The position numbers were made by a program, and so were the translations under genes. 64,000 bases of DNA, taken from the NCBI GenBank assembly GCA_027493955.1, contig JAOSJT010000001.1, positions 2,529,131 through 2,593,130 on the forward strand, written 5' to 3'. The notes below the pieces were generated by a model. That model did no database searches. It was not told the origin of the DNA and worked only from the letters and a program-made list of their open reading frames with translations. This document shows positions 61,927 through 64,000 of this stretch, piece after piece. This stretch comes from Bacteroidia bacterium. GTDB taxonomy: Bacteria; Bacteroidota; Ignavibacteria; SZUA-365. Position 1 is the first letter of the stretch, and each line of letters starts with the position of its first letter.

Positions 61927-64000
61927 AAAATTCAGGTACGACAATCAGATCGTCCGACTGTTCTTTTTGGCGACGATGTTCTGGGGTATTGTCGGCTTTC
62001 TCGTCGGGCTGGTCATCGCGCTGGAACTGCCGTTTCCGGGATTGAACTTCGCTCCCGCCACAACGTTTGGACGGCTACGGCCAATCCATACGAACGCGGT
62101 CATATTCGCCTTTGTGGGTAACGGCATATTCCTTGGGTACTATTACTCGATACAACGCCTTCTGAAAACACGCAATTTCAGCGACCTGCTCGGAAGAATT
62201 CACTTTTGGGGCTGGCAGCTCATCATCGTTGCGGCGGCGCTCTCCTTGTTCGCGGGATACACCACGTCGAAAGAGTACGCCGAACTTGAGTGGCCGATCG
62301 ACATCGCCATTGCCGTCATCTGGGTCGTCTGGGGCTGGAATATGATAGGCACCATACTCAAGCGGCGTGAAAAACACATGTATGTTGCCATCTGGTTTTA
62401 CATATCCACTCTGGTGACCGTCGCGGTGCTGCATATCGTGAATTCCTTCGAGGTCCCGGTAAGCTTCATGAAAAGTTACTCGCTGTACGCTGGCGTACAG
62501 GATGCGCTGGTACAGTGGTGGTACGGACACAATGCGGTCGCATTCTTCCTGACCACACCGTATCTCGGCCTCATGTATTACTTTATTCCGAAGGCTTCCA
62601 ACCGCCCCGTGTACTCGTACAAGCTGTCCATCATTCACTTTTGGGCGCTGATTTTCATTTACATCTGGGCGGGACCGCATCACCTTCTGTACTCCGCCAC
62701 ACCGGATTGGGCGCAGTCGCTGGGCACGGTGTTCTCGCTCATGCTTATCGCCCCGAGCTGGGGTGGCATGCTCAACGGCCTGCTGACGCTCCGCGGTGCC
62801 TGGGACACCGTGCGCAAGGATCCTGTCCTCAAATTCCTCGTCGTCGCGATCACCGCCTACGGCATGGCGACGTTCGAGGGGCCGATGCTGTCCATCAAGA
62901 GCGTGAACGCCTTGTCGCATTTCACGGACTGGACCATCGCACACGTCCACGTGGGTGCTCTGGGCTGGAACGGTTTTTTGACCTTCGGTATGATCTACTG
63001 GCTGGTACCCAGGCTATGGAAGACCAAGTTGTTCTCCGTGAAGTTGGCCAACTGGCATTTCTGGCTGGGTACGCTGGGCATTCTCTTCTATGCTATCCCG
63101 ATGTACTGGGCCGGAATCACACAAGGCTTGATGTGGAAGCAGTTCACTCCGGACGGTGTGCTCCAGTATCCGAATTTCCTCGAGACGGTATTGCAATTGG
63201 TACCCATGTACATCATGCGCGCCATCGGCGGCGGTATTTACCTCGTCGGAGCGATCCTGATGGTGTTTAATCTGATAAAGACCGTGAAATCAGGCTCCTT
63301 CCAGGCCGAGGAAGAGGCGGAAGCGCCGCCCCTCCGGGCGCAGATCGCGCATGAGGACAAAACCTATTGGGGTCATCGCTGGCTTGAGAGCCGCCCCATT
63401 CGTTTCACGATTCTGTCCGCGGTGGCTATCCTGATCGGCTCCGTTATCGGCAATCTTCCGCTTTTCGTCGTTGAGTCGAACATCCCGACCATCACCAACG
63501 TCAAGCCGTACACACCGCTTGAACTCGAGGGACGTGATCTGTACATTCGTGAGGGCTGCGTCGGTTGCCATTCGCAGATGGTGCGTCCTTTCCGCTCTGA
63601 AACAGAACGCTACGGAGAATATTCGAAAGCGGGCGAGTACGTGTACGATCACCCCTTCCTCTGGGGCTCCAAGCGTACCGGCCCCGATCTCTGGCGCGTC
63701 GGCCGGAAATATCCCGATGCGTGGCATTACAATCACATGTACGATCCCACCTCCATGTCACCGGGATCCATCATGCCGCCATACCCCTGGATGATCGAAA
63801 ACGATCTGGATTATTCCGATCTGCAATCAAAAATCGGCGCACTCCGCAGTATCGGCGTCCCCTATCCGGAAGGCTATGAAAGCCAGGCGGCAAAAGACCT
63901 TGAGGCGCAGGCGCGCACCATCGCCGAGGGGCTCGATGCCGCCGGCATCAAAACCCGTTGGAACAAGGAAATCATCGCGCTCATCGCGTACTTGCAGCGT
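61916..64000 (+). CDS. ccoNO: cbb3-type cytochrome c oxidase, fused CcoN-CcoO (partial at right edge)
   Basis: 695 codons are inside the window and the gene continues beyond it. The start ATG at 61916 has AGGAG nine bases upstream. The CcoN part has about twelve helices and its metal ligands: His58 (IHTNAV, low-spin heme), His205 (YGHNAVAF, CuB), His255-256 (GPHHLLY), and His343/His345 (HVHVGALG). After a charged linker the CcoO part follows with a heme c site CVGCH at residues 548-552. N-O fusion is common in Bacteroidota/Chlorobiota. High-affinity oxygen reduction, fed by ACIII through a cytochrome. Confidence 0.95.
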   Translation, partial: MDVEKFRYDNQIVRLFFLATMFWGIVGFLVGLVIALELPFPGLNFAPATTFGRLRPIHTNAVIFAFVGNGIFLGYYYSIQRLLKTRNFSDLLGRIHFWGWQLIIVAAALSLFAGYTTSKEYAELEWPIDIAIAVIWVVWGWNMIGTILKRREKHMYVAIWFYISTLVTVAVLHIVNSFEVPVSFMKSYSLYAGVQDALVQWWYGHNAVAFFLTTPYLGLMYYFIPKASNRPVYSYKLSIIHFWALIFIYIWAGPHHLLYSATPDWAQSLGTVFSLMLIAPSWGGMLNGLLTLRGAWDTVRKDPVLKFLVVAITAYGMATFEGPMLSIKSVNALSHFTDWTIAHVHVGALGWNGFLTFGMIYWLVPRLWKTKLFSVKLANWHFWLGTLGILFYAIPMYWAGITQGLMWKQFTPDGVLQYPNFLETVLQLVPMYIMRAIGGGIYLVGAILMVFNLIKTVKSGSFQAEEEAEAPPLRAQIAHEDKTYWGHRWLESRPIRFTILSAVAILIGSVIGNLPLFVVESNIPTITNVKPYTPLELEGRDLYIREGCVGCHSQMVRPFRSETERYGEYSKAGEYVYDHPFLWGSKRTGPDLWRVGRKYPDAWHYNHMYDPTSMSPGSIMPPYPWMIENDLDYSDLQSKIGALRSIGVPYPEGYESQAAKDLEAQARTIAEGLDAAGIKTRWNKEIIALIAYLQR

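Overview
The window is GC-rich bacterial chromosome that reads as a member of the Bacteroidota/Chlorobiota (FCB) assemblage, most like Ignavibacteria/Kapabacteria-type lineages. This rests on type IX secretion (T9SS) C-terminal sorting domains of the QNYPNPFNP type, Alternative Complex III, a CcoN-CcoO fusion oxidase and a DUF5683-like envelope protein. Strong AAGGAG-type ribosome binding sites and TTGACT-type promoters set it apart from classical Bacteroidia. The lineage call is inference from gene content, not from a phylogeny.

Region 1 (1-21443, all minus strand) is one nearly unbroken gene-expression block. In transcription order it is tRNA-Thr, Tyr, Gly, Thr, rpmG, tRNA-Trp, secE, nusG, rplK-A-J-L, rpoB, rpoC, then rpsL-rpsG-fusA-tuf and rpsJ-rplC-D-W-B-rpsS-rplV-rpsC-rplP-rpmC, running off the left edge. 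Two good promoters can be read (before the tRNAs and before rpsL). Intrinsic hairpins subdivide it after rplL, rpoC and tuf.

Region 2 (21471-25553, minus) is a tight operon folP-cdaA-pcm-miaA-hydrolase: folate synthesis, c-di-AMP synthesis, protein repair, tRNA modification and a lipoprotein esterase. Region 3 (25958-39936) holds three tandem giant secreted proteins (1163-1189 aa) whose last 405 residues are essentially identical while other segments are mosaic, followed by a CotH-kinase-like T9SS cargo. This is the most unusual part of the window.

Region 4 (39976-51146, minus) carries a J-domain protein, rsmE, a RAYT-like (REP-associated transposase) protein whose catalytic HUH histidines are replaced, perfect palindromes beside it, an Omp85-like outer-membrane protein, a DUF5683-like protein, and an operon yicC-gmk-rpoZ-coaBC-udg-dnaB. 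Heptameric tandem repeats and an RRM RNA-binding protein follow. Region 5 (51748-64000, plus) is respiratory: Alternative Complex III actABCDEF (quinol to cytochrome c), with actF broken by a frameshift, then ccoI-ccoS-ccoNO for a copper-dependent cbb3 oxidase. Together they would form a quinol to oxygen chain. The ccoNO gene runs off the right edge.
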